From Pseudeuparius sepicola (Eukaryota; Arthropoda; Insecta; Coleoptera; Anthribidae), in contig OY987298.1 in NCBI GenBank assembly GCA_963920635.1, positions 58,073,949 to 58,137,948 on the forward strand: a stretch of 64,000 nt of DNA. The letters are read 5' to 3'. Position numbers and translations under genes: made by a program. Below the pieces are notes generated by a model. The model saw only the letters and a program-made list of their open reading frames with translations. It searched no databases and had not been told where the DNA came from. Shown here piece by piece: positions 11,949 to 22,813 of the stretch (its first letter is position 1; the number at the start of each line of letters is the position of its first letter).

Positions 11949-13132
11949 ACAAAGGGTGTCCCAGTTGTTAACCACAATTTTGAAATAAACAATAGAAAAT
12001 TTTGTTTTGAACAAAAAAGTTCGTGTGAACATTGGTCCGAATAAGATGCTTTATAAAAAAGATACAGGATACAGGGTGTTAAAAGTTTAATAATATCTCC
12101 AAAACAACAAATGATATTAACTTTAAATTCGACACACAGTATTCGGGTATAAAATGCAATAAATTGAAGCTACCAGCGTTTTGTTGTCATAACCAGTGGC
12201 GTAGGAAAAGGTAGAACTCGACCCCTTTTCAAAAATAAATTCTACTCCCATGGGATTTTAGCATGTTTTAATTGCCCAGTCATAAAACATAAACAATACA
12301 TAAAATTGTCTCTTGTCAATTCTTCATAAAACTGTTGGATTTTGATCCAACAAAGCAAGTTCAAGTTGCTGCACACAAAAAATGATAACTTCGGGAATAT
12401 TTTCAACTCTCTCTTTAGGAAACGACACATTTTAGGGCCTATGTGTATGAGCACTTTATTGTTATATTTAGGTGCAAAAAATCTATTGCCCAGGTTTGAA
12501 AGGTACAGCAGGTTTTTTTTGGAATTTCGTTTGGAATAATAAGAGTCGATTTTTTAATTACCTGATTTATTAATTTGTCTATGCCCTTCAAACCTTATAT
12601 AGCAATAAACTGTTTGCATCAAAAGAGTAAAAAGGGCTTAGGCGCCAAAATGTATCGCTTTCTAAATTCGCAGAGTTGAAAACATTCCCGAAGTTATAAC
12701 TTTCTCTGTGCAGCAACTTGCACTTGCTTGGTTTGTTCAAAATCCAGTAGTTTTAGGGAGAATTGACAAGAGCCATTTTTTACGTAAAAATGACTGGCAA
12801 TTAAAAATGCTGTCGGATTTACAAAAAAAAAACAACATGGATGTAGATGTTATTTTTGAAATGAGGGCATATCCTACCTTCCCGTATGCCACTTGTTATG
12901 ACAAAAAACGCTGCTAGCTTCAGTTTATTGCATTTTATACCCGAATACTGGTGTATCAAATTTAAAGTTCATATCATTTATTATTAAAAACCCGTTTTTA
13001 AAAAATAAACTTTAACACCCGTGTATCTTTTTTATAAAGCATCTCCGGACCTATGCTCACACGAACTTTTTTGTTCAAAATAAAATTTTCTATATTTATT
13101 TCAAAATTTTGGTTTACAACTGGGACACCCTG
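11949..13132. mobile_element. Foldback MITE of about 1180 bp
   Basis: AGGGTGTCCCAGTTGTTAAC at the left is matched by TTTACAACTGGGACACCCTG at the right, next to TA. Long inverted arms continue inward (both contain AAAAAAGTTCGTGTGA in opposite orientation). The left terminus carries two extra A bases. No transposase. Confidence 0.85.
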
Positions 13133-13388
13133 TATAACAAGTTATAAGAAAATAATCGAAAAAAATGGGTTGCAAATTTTTTCACATCTGATAGTGGTTT
13201 CGATAGGATGTGACAACTTGTTGGACAATTTTCTTTTGTTAAGTTGTCAGCAATGATTTTTATGTGGATACCCCTGTAAGCGAAGTTTGTAAAGATTTCA
13301 CTTTGATACTAACTGAAGATTTGATGAGTCCTAAATATGTAAATATAGGAGCAATTGTAATGAAAAATTGAGAAAGATAATAAATAAT

Positions 13389-13413
13389 CGTTGACTGACG
13401 TATTCAGTCAACG
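13389..13413. mobile_element. 25-bp palindromic scar, 7-bp duplication
   Basis: CGTTGACTGACGTATT is followed directly by CAGTCAACG, the reverse complement of its first nine bases. Exact 7-bp copies of AAATAAT flank it (13382-13388 and 13414-13420). The same terminal sequence begins the 180-bp element at 40489. I read it as an excision scar keeping 16 nt of one terminal repeat and 9 nt of the other. Confidence 0.75.
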
Positions 13414-13420
13414 AAATAAT

Positions 13421-14060
13421 GTTTTTATCAGCAACTAATACAGAAACTCCAAGACTGGATAGTCTTTGAAGAAAATGGTGGTCGTATGAAGGATTCATTT
13501 CCACCATTCTTTATAAGAATTTTAGTGTTCAGTAAGTAGTACCTACTTACCTGATGTAGAAAATATATATTGTAATAAGTATTATCCTCGTTTATAGAGA
13601 TACTATTATAAGCGGGTGTACCTAGATATTTTATTCTAAAATCATCCGCCGAACTTCCTAAATAGATATGAAGATGGTTTTGGTTTTGAGATGTTTGTGG
13701 GGTAAACTTTAACTCAATACGTTTATATATTATATTTAAATGCTTCCTCGTTTTTTCTTTGCATTCGCTTTTTTGGCCAAATCATTAGAGCAGTTTTTCT
13801 GCTAATGTTAATAATAATTGCAATAAATATCAGCCAAAAGTTTGGCGGATTTGACAAATATGTTAAAAATTTCCTTGGAGCAGTAAATAATAGTTGACCT
13901 CATGACCTCCTTATTAATTATTTTAACTTTTTGCAAAAGTGAATTTTTAAAAGGAACATATTTGCTAAAGGAACACTCGATATCAGGCTGATGTTATTTC
14001 AAAGCGTGATTCGGAATCGATCTGAGATCACTTAAAACTGCAAAAGGAGGACGGCTTATG
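13421..14060. other. No gene recognised
   Basis: AT-rich sequence with no terminal repeats or coding signal that I can support. Confidence 0.4.
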
Positions 14061-14456
14061 ATAGCAGCACAGATAACGTAACCTAGATTGGCAGCGCGGG
14101 TTGTTCCTTCAATCACCGCCAAAATATAATCATTCTGGGTGATTCTTGTTTACGCCGAAAAGGTCTCCGCCCCCCGATCGATACGGATGTTGTCATAGCA
14201 ACCGAACACGCTAGTCGGGGCAGAATATTAAAATAATTCCGGTTTCTTTGTAATTAATACGAGGTGGGTATTTTATGACATGAAATAAAACTGAGTATAA
14301 TCAGAGATCAAGGAAGGGTGTTCTCTGGTATAATCCTACGGCTACCTCTCCCCATTTACAAAATATTGCTAGGGGCTAAATAGTATTATTCCTTCGAGCT
14401 CTGCTCGGTACCTATTGTTATTTTTATGTGAAGCGAATCGTAGTTTGGTTCGAATA

Positions 14457-14618
14457 ATGGATAATATAAAGTGCCAGGAACTTAATCAAACGAATCCGAG
14501 GAAAAGAAGAAAGGGTAACAAGTGTGTTTTTATGAATTGCAAGAATATTGCAGGCCATGCTGTCATGCATAGATTCCCTCCGAACGAAACAATTTCGGGG
14601 GAGTGGATTGTATATCAG
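14457..14618 (+). pseudogene. THAP-type zinc-finger exon (first exon only)
   Basis: Translation from the ATG at 14457 gives 54 codons ending exactly at a splice donor (CAG then GTATAA). The C-terminal half reads CVFMNCKNIAGHAVMHRFPP then ISGEWIVYQ. This fits the start of a THAP zinc finger: a Cys pair four residues apart, the FP element and the invariant Trp. The second half of the finger (Cys-x2-His) would be in a later exon, which I did not find. THAP domains bind DNA in P-element transposases and in THAP proteins. Lying inside an element with 7-bp duplications, it is most likely the remains of that element's transposase. Confidence 0.6.
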
Positions 14619-15890
14619 GTATAATAAGCATATTTCACTATTGTTATTTACTTAAATGGCGGATAAACTATCATTTTTTTTAAGTAGGTAGTAGCATAAT
14701 TAGAGGGTACGTTATCTTTACGCTACCTCATAATTTGTAAGTTGTGAAATACAGTATGTCCCCGGGCAAAGATGTACCTATACATACAACATACAGCGTC
14801 TCCTGCTCGGATGTCCTGCAGAGAGAAAAGTTTTTTATTCGTGGGTTTACGACAAAAAGTCACTCTTTATAAAAACTCCTGCTTGTTCCAAAAAAGTCCA
14901 AAACTGTTAAAATATTTTTGATTTTTTTATACAAGGTGTTCAGTATTTCGAAAAATTTAAAAAAATATTGTTAGTCACCAATAATAAAGTAGTACCGCTG
15001 TTTTTGGACAATATTGAAAAATATTATCAGGGTTTATTATTATTTTTTTAAATATTCCAGTTGAATAAATTTAAGGGTGCGCAAGGCACCCTAACACTCT
15101 TAAATAATTTCTGACTATCAATTGTTTCCATAGCTATCTAGATTTCGAAAAATGATTAGAAAAAATTCCATGTTTTTTTACATATTTGACCCTGTAGATT
15201 TGGAACGACAAAAGATACAGAAAATTTCTTTCTATAAAAGTTGTTGAGAATGATAAGGACTTTCAATATATAGAGAAAAACTGGTATGTTTCTGGGAAAA
15301 TAATATCGATGACGTCACAGCGGCCATTTTCCCAAACATCAAAAAAGCTAATTTTCGGTCAAAATTTGACCTTAGTATGTCCCATTTAAGATAACCCCTT
15401 TTCGAAATTTTATTTTGAGTTTTCGTGTTCCCGCTGTAGGCCTGGGGCGTCGAGTTTGGATCACCCTGTACAAGCACAAACTGCTGTCAAAGTCAAATTT
15501 TAAATAGTTTTGAAAAAAAATCCCTTATGATATACAGACCTTATTTTTGTCACATATTGTATATTATCCAAAGGAGAAAAATGGTCATTATAACTTATAA
15601 TCCTACATTGTCCTTCCCTCGCATTCATCTATAAAACATTAAAATAACACTCCTAACACATAAATGTGTAACCTAAATACACACTGAGTTGAAGCAATTT
15701 CCTAGTTGTGATAACTTATAGTGGTTGTTATAGAACTGCAACACTAGGTAACACTGTCTGCCTTATTATTTTTTTTTCTGTACCTACCTACCTCTACCTA
15801 TTCGTAAATACAAAATCGCCTGTGCGAGTTCACAGTATTTTTTTACACAATACTCTCATAATGAGCGCCCCTGGTAGAATTGCCTATGAG

Positions 15891-15922
15891 CACAGACATA
15901 TATGAAGCTATATAGGTCTGTG
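15891..15922. mobile_element. 32-bp palindromic scar, 7-bp duplication
   Basis: The left half is CACAGACATATATGAA and the right half GCTATATAGGTCTGTG, inverted imperfect copies of 16 nt each. Exact CTATGAG copies flank it (15884-15890 and 15923-15929). Same terminal family as 16750-16775. Confidence 0.8.
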
Positions 15923-16561
15923 CTATGAGGCTTCCATTTTGAGAGAGGAAGGGCCACCGGCAGAGGGAATGGATTTATTGCACTTCTTGACTGCCCCAGA
16001 CAGCTTTTGAGACTATAAAGTAGGGTTTTGGAATATTTTCTAATAGGTGACTCTGAGGCGAATCCGAATTCGGAGAACAAAGGATCTGCCAATCTAGGTT
16101 ACGTTATCTGTGATAGCAGTGATCAGTGAACCCACAAACAAGTGGCAAGTAAGTAGATAAAACCCATATTATATATACAGTCCCCGTCAAAAAGTTCGAA
16201 CCATATGGGATTTTTTTTATTTTTGGGCTAATATGAAACTACTCTGGGGCGATCATCTCTCCTTCCAAAAAGATTTGAAATGAGATCATTGAACGTCGTG
16301 ACGTCATTTGCCATACCAGTCAAAAACGACATTTAATTAAATAAATGGCCAAAATACGCTCTACTTGTGATTTTATCGAAAAATTTATTTGAAAAAGTTG
16401 CTTGGAATTTTATTTTAACCCCTATGTGCAAATTTTCAGACAAAAATAAATTTTTGATTTTTTGAAAAAATATATAAACTAATAAATTTCATTTTCTTCG
16501 GTGTGTCATACCTATTTGACTTTAGAATTGATTGCCCATCATCGTTGATTGATCCTCCATC

Positions 16562-17562
16562 CAGGGGCGTGCAGTCCATGGATGCAAGGGAAGCAGTGCT
16601 TCCCCTAAACCAAAACAATGTAAAATGACAAAATGTAATTCTAGAATTTTTAAACAGGAAGCAGTTAGTTTAGTTACCTAGTTATATAAAAAACGCTAAA
16701 AATTATCTTATATATCATATATCAAACCTACAATATGTTATGCCTATAGCACAGATCTATGCTAACAGGTCTGTGCCTATAGCACATGCGGCGTTGACTC
16801 CGACTGCGCCCACAGTACAATGTAAGCTATGCCGGCCGCTAGCTTTTCTGTAGCGTTCGAGAGTCGAGAGGTTATTGCACTTTCCACCTCCACCGCACTG
16901 GCTGACGCGAATGAGAACGCGTGTTTAAAGGGTGCGTGGAAGCTATCGTTGCAGTAGGTTCTTTGTGTAGTTTAGTTGGTTTTGATATCTGCGTTGGTGC
17001 GTCGCGCGCGTCTTATCTCGGGCGATATGGAAGACAACGGATATGGACATGCAAATACCGTCAACTTCAGCTGTCGGGAATGACGTTGAAAATGTTAAAG
17101 TTTGACAATTAAGTAAGAAGGTATGTTTTATTGGTGTCACTGTGAATGTGGTGACATCTGTTAACCCGTTTTATTGTCTCTTGTTTTTCTGTCACTAGAT
17201 TTACCAGTATTACTAGTGACGCACCAATAAAACGCAGCTATTGTGTGTGTGAATGTGTAGTGTGTACCTTAATAATAAAGGGATTTTCAACACTAAACTT
17301 TGCGGATAAGCTTCAATTAATTACTAACAGAAGGGCAAAACCCCTATGAAAAATTTAACCACAAAAATGAATGAATGACTTTCACATATATCGCTGTTGT
17401 TTATTGAGAATATACTTCTCCAGAACATGTTAGAGCATCGACGTTTTTATGATGACATCATTGACGAATTCGCAAAAAGTGATCGAAGAATCGAATTACA
17501 TTACAAATAGGTAAGTTTTTAAACATTGCTTCCCTTACTTAAAATGTCACCGCACGCCCCTG
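16562..17562. mobile_element. hAT-type element, 8-bp duplication CCTCCATC
   Basis: It starts CAGGGGCGTGCAGTCC and ends CACCGCACGCCCCTG. Exact CCTCCATC copies flank it (16554-16561 and 17563-17570). The interior at 16780-17060 is GC-rich, unlike the rest of the area, and may be a former promoter region. No transposase frame survives. It contains the scar at 16750-16775. Confidence 0.9.
16750..16775. mobile_element. 26-bp palindromic scar, 7-bp duplication
   Basis: CACAGATCTATGC is followed by TAACAGGTCTGTG, an imperfect inverted copy. Exact CCTATAG copies flank it (16743-16749 and 16776-16782). The ends match the scar at 15891. Confidence 0.78.
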
Positions 17563-17688
17563 CCTCCATCGACGCTATCATCCGAACGTGATATTTTTTA
17601 GTTATGGACCCTCTTTGGGTCCTAATGGGCTAGTTTCAAGAAAAACTCAACTAACATGGTTCCAACTTTTTGGCGGGCACTGTATATA

Positions 17689-18177
17689 CAGGGACCGTCA
17701 GAAAGTTGGACACAAAAATTTAATATTTTTAAACTCTGATTTCGATTAATTTGAATTTCTAGCTGCTAATCGAACAAAATTAAAGTTTAGTAGCAAATTC
17801 ATATGTTATCCGATGATAAGTTGCGCTTGGAGCATTTTGTTTTTTTGTAATACACAGGGTGGTCGAAAAAAATACAAAAAGTTAAATTTCTTCTTTTTTT
17901 GACTAGGTGGCTGTGACTCTAAAACTGACATCCCCCTTTGATTCCAAACAACTTTTTTAAGTAACTTTTTGTCGTATTTTAAAAAATAAGGGTACTTTAC
18001 TCTTGAGTTATTTTGACATTTTTGAATCTACCTCGTTATACAAAAAGGTATATTTAAATTTTGATATGTGCGTTTTGAGTTTGAAATGATGCACCAACTT
18101 TTATCAAGAATAAAATTTTCTGAGAAATTAATAATAAAAAAGTTTTCCATTTGTGTCCAACTTTTTGCCGGTCATTG
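17689..18177. mobile_element. 489-bp TA-flanked MITE, copy 1
   Basis: Ends CAGGGACCGTCAGAAAGTTG and CAACTTTTTGCCGGTCATTG lie next to TA. A near-identical copy in the opposite orientation is at 22326-22813. No coding sequence. Confidence 0.88.
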
Positions 18178-18303
18178 TATATGATATACTATGCATATAC
18201 ACAGGATGATTTTTTTAGGACTACCACCGCGATTTTCTCGCTTATTTTGCGCCCTACAAAAAAGCGTAAGAAACAAAAATGTAGCAATTTTGGGCAGCTA
18301 AGT

Positions 18304-19079
18304 CAGTGCTGGATTAAATATGAGGCGCGCGCCTCAGTGCCCGTACCCGTTGGGGCCCCGGGAGGGAACCCAATTTAGGGGGTAAAGGTGAATAAAAAAA
18401 AGAACTTGAAAGACATTAATAATTTTTTCTATGTTTATTTTCTTTTACGCCTGGTTGGATTGGGCCCTTTGAGTGCTGCCCGCAACTCGCAAGCAAACCT
18501 ATGTAGTGTAAAATGTGTGGAGTATATATGCAAATAAAAGAAACCTTAAATTTGTAAAAAAACGTAAACAGCAAGAAGATGAAAAGACCCAACTTCCTAA
18601 AATAACAAATGTTATGACAGTCCTAGAAATTGTGATTGAATCAGCAAACAGGTCGTTTTCTGTTCTCAAGAGAACTAAAAATTATTTAATAGGGTCAAGA
18701 AAAATTAGAGGCCCTCTTGTTATTACAAGTAGAAAGCCACTGTTTAGAAAAATGAAACACGGATGACATAATAAATAACTTTGCAAAGAAGAAGGCCGGA
18801 AAAAAATTATAAACGTTTAATTCATGTTTTTTATGATTTAAATATTTTATTTATGATTTAAATATTTTTATGATTTCAAATACCTACATAATTTTATTTT
18901 TCAAAGTTTTATTTCTGTTTTTAATGTTTTTATACTTTATAAAAAAAAATAGGTATATACGTATATTAAAAATGTTTTATCAGGCATGATTATTGTGTTT
19001 TTTACTGCAAAAGCAATAGGTCCTAGGGCCCAAAAGTCTGTAGCGCCTCAGGGCCCGAACACTACTTAATCCGGCTATG
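18304..19079 (+). mobile_element. hAT element remnant, 8-bp duplication
   Basis: Ends CAGTGCTGGATTAA and TTAATCCGGCTATG. The flanks AGCTAAGT (18296-18303) and AGCTCAGT (19080-19087) differ at one base. The core keeps the C-terminal end of a hAT transposase in plus orientation, so this is a deleted autonomous element rather than a pure MITE. Confidence 0.85.
18515..18766 (+). pseudogene. hAT transposase C-terminal dimerisation fragment
   Basis: The translated segment includes ESANRSFSVLKRTKNYLIGS, the hallmark of the hAT dimerisation domain (family pattern: small residue, ERSFS, LK, IK.YLR). In the intact protein this region holds the transposase subunits together. The BED finger and RNase-H-like catalytic core are absent. 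The frame stops at 18766, a little inside the right end, as expected for the C-terminus. The upstream part of the open frame (MWSIYANKRNL) has no clear match. Confidence 0.7.
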
Positions 19080-19248
19080 AGCTCAGTGGTGCGCTGTAAA
19101 AGAAATCGGCATCCATGGCCAACTTGTCGCGCAATATAAAAAAAAAACTCAAATTGAGCAAAACTATTAATAGCCGTGGAATGTTTATTTTAATAAGAGG
19201 CAGAGGAAAACTTTTATATTGATAATTGATGACACTGAGATGCTTTAT

Positions 19249-19320
19249 CGATCCAGGTGCTCATATATGAGCACCTGGATCGATAAACTCATATATGAGC
19301 ACCTGGATCGATAAACTAAA
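19249..19320. repeat. 34-bp perfect palindrome with a tandem half-copy
   Basis: CGATCCAGGTGCTCATA and its complement form a perfect palindrome. The right part (CATATATGAGCACC through CGATAAACT) is then repeated once in tandem. No direct repeat flanks it. Confidence 0.7.
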
Positions 19321-19369
19321 TAAACTAACTCGATAAACTAAATAAACTATATATAGTTTCAGCAAATTA

Positions 19370-19590
19370 CACAGAGGGTCTTCGGCTCTCTTGAGACAAT
19401 GAAAGTTTTTGTCGATATTTGAGGTTTTTTTAGTATCTCTACATCGCGAAAAGTTGGGCATGGATACATTTCTTTTCTAATGCCGCCTCGGTGACCAAAA
19501 TTGCCATATTTTGTTTCCTTACGTATTTTCTGTGCGGCCCAAAATGAAAAAATTCATAGTCTCAAGAGAGCCGAAGACCCCGTGTAATTT
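19370..19590. repeat. Short inverted repeat
   Basis: GGTCTTCGGCTCTCTTGAGAC at about 19377 is mirrored near 19559-19580 (CTCAAGAGAGCCGAAGAC). It belongs to the core of the surrounding foldback element. Confidence 0.6.
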
Positions 19591-19617
19591 TCCGAAACTA
19601 TCTGGAGTACCCATTTG

Positions 19618-20742
19618 CAGGGGCGGTTCTAGCGGGGGGCAAACGCGTGCGCCGCACGCGGGCGCCCCGAAAAGGGGGCGCTAAATATACAGGCACGAAG
19701 TAGAAAAATCATACCCCTGAAAGTGCAGTCCGTGAAGCCGAAATCAATCGTGTTGTCACATTTTTCATTAGCGCAAGGCATTTAACATTTAAGCAAAACG
19801 TACATGGCCCGGGCACCTACGCTGTAATGAACGGTTTTCATTGGTCAGTGCCGAATAACAGTACGGATTGCCAATAAGGTGAGGACCGCGCGTACGTTTT
19901 GCTCTCAATGCGCTCTCGCATTGAAACCCGCGTATCTCCATATTTTAAAATATATTTGTAATAATTAAACCAGTTTGCATCAAAAATACTGATTACCGAT
20001 AAATTTTAAAGCTAAATCAACGAATTTTTAAATTATCTGCGTATTTCATTTTTTATTAAAAATCACAACAGACTGAAGTGAGCAACTTTTTAAATTGTCC
20101 GCGTTATTATTTATTTCTCTTTGGCAAACGACGCACACGAAGGATTCGGTGCCGCGGAAATACCAATCAAAGCACATTTCGTGATTGCAAGCTATACGAT
20201 TGACGGAGAAAAGGTCGAAACACAAAAGGTCGAATTTTTAAAAAATGTCGAAAGCAGAAAAGGTGGAATAATCAAAAGATCGAAAAAGGTGTCGAATCAC
20301 AAAAGATCTAACTGATTAAAAAATTGGTTCTAATTTAATTATTTAGCTTTGAAATTTATCGGTATTCAGTATTTTTGGTGCAAACTGGTTTAATTATTAC
20401 AAATATATTTTAAAATATGGAGATACGCGGGTTTCAATGCGAGAGCGCATTGAGAGCAAAACGTACACGCGGTCAGCACCTTATACTTTAATTTGTGATT
20501 TTCGTAGATATGATATTTTGATGTTTGTGATATTTTTTAATTATTTCTATATTTTTTACTTTTTTGTAATTTTTTTATTATTTTTTAGAAATATATTTTT
20601 GTTTTTATAATTTGCATTTTAAATTTGTATTTCTACAAAATAAAAATTAGTATTTTTGTACTAACGTTTTTTTAAGGGATGGGGGGGGGGGCGCCAAATT
20701 TTATTTTGCACGCGGGCGCCTAAACGGTCAGGACCGCCCCTG
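19618..20742. mobile_element. hAT-type foldback element, 8-bp duplication CCCATTTG
   Basis: Starts CAGGGGCGGTTCTAGCG and ends GGTCAGGACCGCCCCTG. Exact CCCATTTG copies flank it (19610-19617 and 20743-20750). The inside holds a second pair of inverted arms (about 19900-20060 and 20330-20480) around a block with repeated AAAAGGTCGA words near 20210-20310. Confidence 0.92.
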
Positions 20743-21434
20743 CCCATTTGCATCAAGCTTCTTAGTGCCATCAACTTTCAATATTAAAGTTTTCCTCTAT
20801 CTCTTAAAATAAACATGCTACGCCTGCTACGGCTATTATAATTGTTTTGCTCAATTTGAGTTTTTTTTATGTTGCGCGACAAGTTGGCCATTGATGCCGA
20901 TTTCTTTTGCAGCACCACTTAGCTGTCCAAAATTGCCACATTTTTGTTTCTTACGTTTTTTTGTAGGGCACAAAATATAAAAGCGAGAAAATCGCGGTGG
21001 TATTCCTAAAAAAATCATCCTGTAGGTATAGGTAAGTTAATTAAAAATTAAAAAAAAATAATAAGAATAAATATATACCTATTTGTAGAACTCATTTTTC
21101 TCTTCAAAAGTGGTAGGTAGGTACCTGCAAGGTGGGTTGGTGGTCGAAAACTCAGACTTAAACTTTCTAACTACCTATATATATATACTTATGGTGTAGA
21201 TGTACCTACTTTACTATAGATAAAAAAAATTCTTACCTACCCAATGAATAGCAACAGGGCCGCGCCAACACTCGGGGGCGCCTGTGTGTAAAAATTTCCG
21301 TGGCGCCCATAAAAATTTAGTTTTCAAAAAAATATTTGTTTTGGTTTTGTTAAATAAAAAAGTAGATAACTAGAAACAAACAAAAAATTATTAAGTATAA
21401 AGAAGTAATCCAGTAAATATACCTACTTTGTATA

Positions 21435-22121
21435 CAGTGTGACCCAATTTGATACTGGGACACCTCAGAAATATATGAAGGGCAAGGAAAACAAATGGTC
21501 ACTATTTTTTTATTGGTAGTACCAAGGGAGAGTATCTCATAGGTGGTGGTATTTGGATGAGGTAATTATTTCATGGCTTGCTATGATTTTTTAAAATAAC
21601 TAATTTTCAAGAAACCCCATTAGGGATTTTTTTACCACAAAATGTTATTGAGGAAACTTGTTCAGAATGAGAAACTGAGTAGATTCGCAAAATTTTAAAT
21701 ATACCTACTTTGATTTTTAGACTTTTTTCTTAGAAAAGTGTCCTTCCTATAGCTTTCACGTCAAAATTTTATTTTTTCACGATGATCAAGTTTACTCAAT
21801 AATATTTTGACGTGAAAGCTCCAGAAAGGACACATTTCTAGGAAAAAAGTGGGAGAAAAAGCTAAAAATTAAAGTAGGCCTAGACTTTTGAAATTTTGCA
21901 ATTATTCTACTCAGTTTTCTTAATAACATTTTGTCGTAAAAAATCCCTAATAGGGTTTCTTGAAAATTAGCTATTTTGAAAAATCATAGCAATCCTTGAA
22001 ATAATTACCCCATCCAAATACCTACTCTCCCTTGGGACTACCAATAAAAAAATGGAGACCATTTGTTTTCCTTGTCCTTCATATAGTTCTGAGGTGTCCA
22101 GTATCAAATTGGGACAGCCTG
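21435..22121. mobile_element. Foldback MITE of 687 bp
   Basis: Ends CAGTGTGACCCAATTTGATA and TATCAAATTGGGACAGCCTG next to TA, with long inverted arms (TTTGGATGAGGTAATTATTT mirrored at the other side). Confidence 0.85.
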
Positions 22122-22325
22122 TATAACATAAAAAACATAAAATATAATATAAAACAAATAATTATAAAATTAAAAAATCTCTTTGGCTCAAAAAAATCAA
22201 ATAGGTATATACTCTGTACAAGGTGCAAGGTCTAACTATCAATAAAAATAAATAATATTTTTTTCTGTTCGGTATTTACCTAATACCTAATGTCACAAAA
22301 TAAAATAATAATTAATATCTACATA

Positions 22326-22813
22326 CAGTGACCGGCAAAAAGTTGGACCCAATGGAAAACTTTTTTATTATTAATTCTCAGAAAATTTTATTCTTGATAA
22401 AAGTTGGTGCATCATTTCAAACTCAAAACGCACATATCAAAATTTAAATATATCTTTTTGGATACGAGGTAGATTCAAAAATCTCAAATTAACTCAAAGA
22501 GTAACGTACCCTTATTTTTTAAAATACGGTAAAAAATTACCTACAAAAATTGTTTGGAATCAAAGGTGGATGTCAGATTTAAAGTCACAGCCACCTAGTA
22601 AAAAAAAAAGAAATTTAGCTTTTTTTGTACTTTTTTCGACCACCCTGTGTATTACAAAAAATCAAAATACTGCAAGCGCAACTTATCATCGGATAACACA
22701 TGAATTTGCTACTAAACTTTAATTTTGTTCGATTAACAGCTAGAAATTTAAATTAATCGATATCAGAGTTTAAAAATATTAAATTTTTGTGTCCAACTTT
22801 CTGTCGGTCCCTG
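22326..22813. mobile_element. 488-bp TA-flanked MITE, copy 2
   Basis: Opposite-orientation copy of 17689-18177, starting CAGTGACCGGCAAAAAGTTG and ending ACTTTCTGTCGGTCCCTG next to TA. The two copies bracket 4.1 kb. Confidence 0.88.

Larger units (their letters stand above)
14068..16112. mobile_element. P-like element with 7-bp target duplication
   Basis: The 27-bp terminal inverted repeats are perfect, starting CACAGATAACGTAACCTAGA. They are flanked by exact 7-bp copies of ATAGCAG (14061-14067 and 16113-16119). The interior holds a THAP-type exon on the plus strand (14457-14618) but no recognisable catalytic domain, so it is a deleted, non-autonomous copy. THAP plus terminal repeats plus a 7-bp duplication suggests the P superfamily; 8 bp is the usual P duplication. 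A smaller scar (15891-15922) sits inside it. Confidence 0.75.
16178..17682. mobile_element. TA-flanked element hosting a nested hAT
   Basis: The left end CAGTCCCCGTCAAAAAGTTC and the right end ACTTTTTGGCGGGCACTG are inverted copies next to TA. Without the 1001-bp insertion at 16562-17562 it would be about 500 bp, close in size and ends to the MITE at 17689, with which it is head to tail. Confidence 0.8.
18202..21022. mobile_element. Foldback element split by two hAT insertions
   Basis: The arms at 18202-18303 plus 19080-19200 and at 20830-21022 are inverted copies; both hold AGGATGATTTTTTTAGGA or its complement and the word CTCAAATTGAGC. Two hAT-type elements (18304-19079 and 19618-20742) lie inside. 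The reverse arm shows what the site looked like before the first insertion. Confidence 0.8.

Noticed and set aside
19249..19300. 34-bp perfect palindrome (17+17) as another excision scar
   Set aside because: The length fits, but the flanks GCTTTAT and ATAAACT are not direct repeats and the right part is tandemly duplicated.
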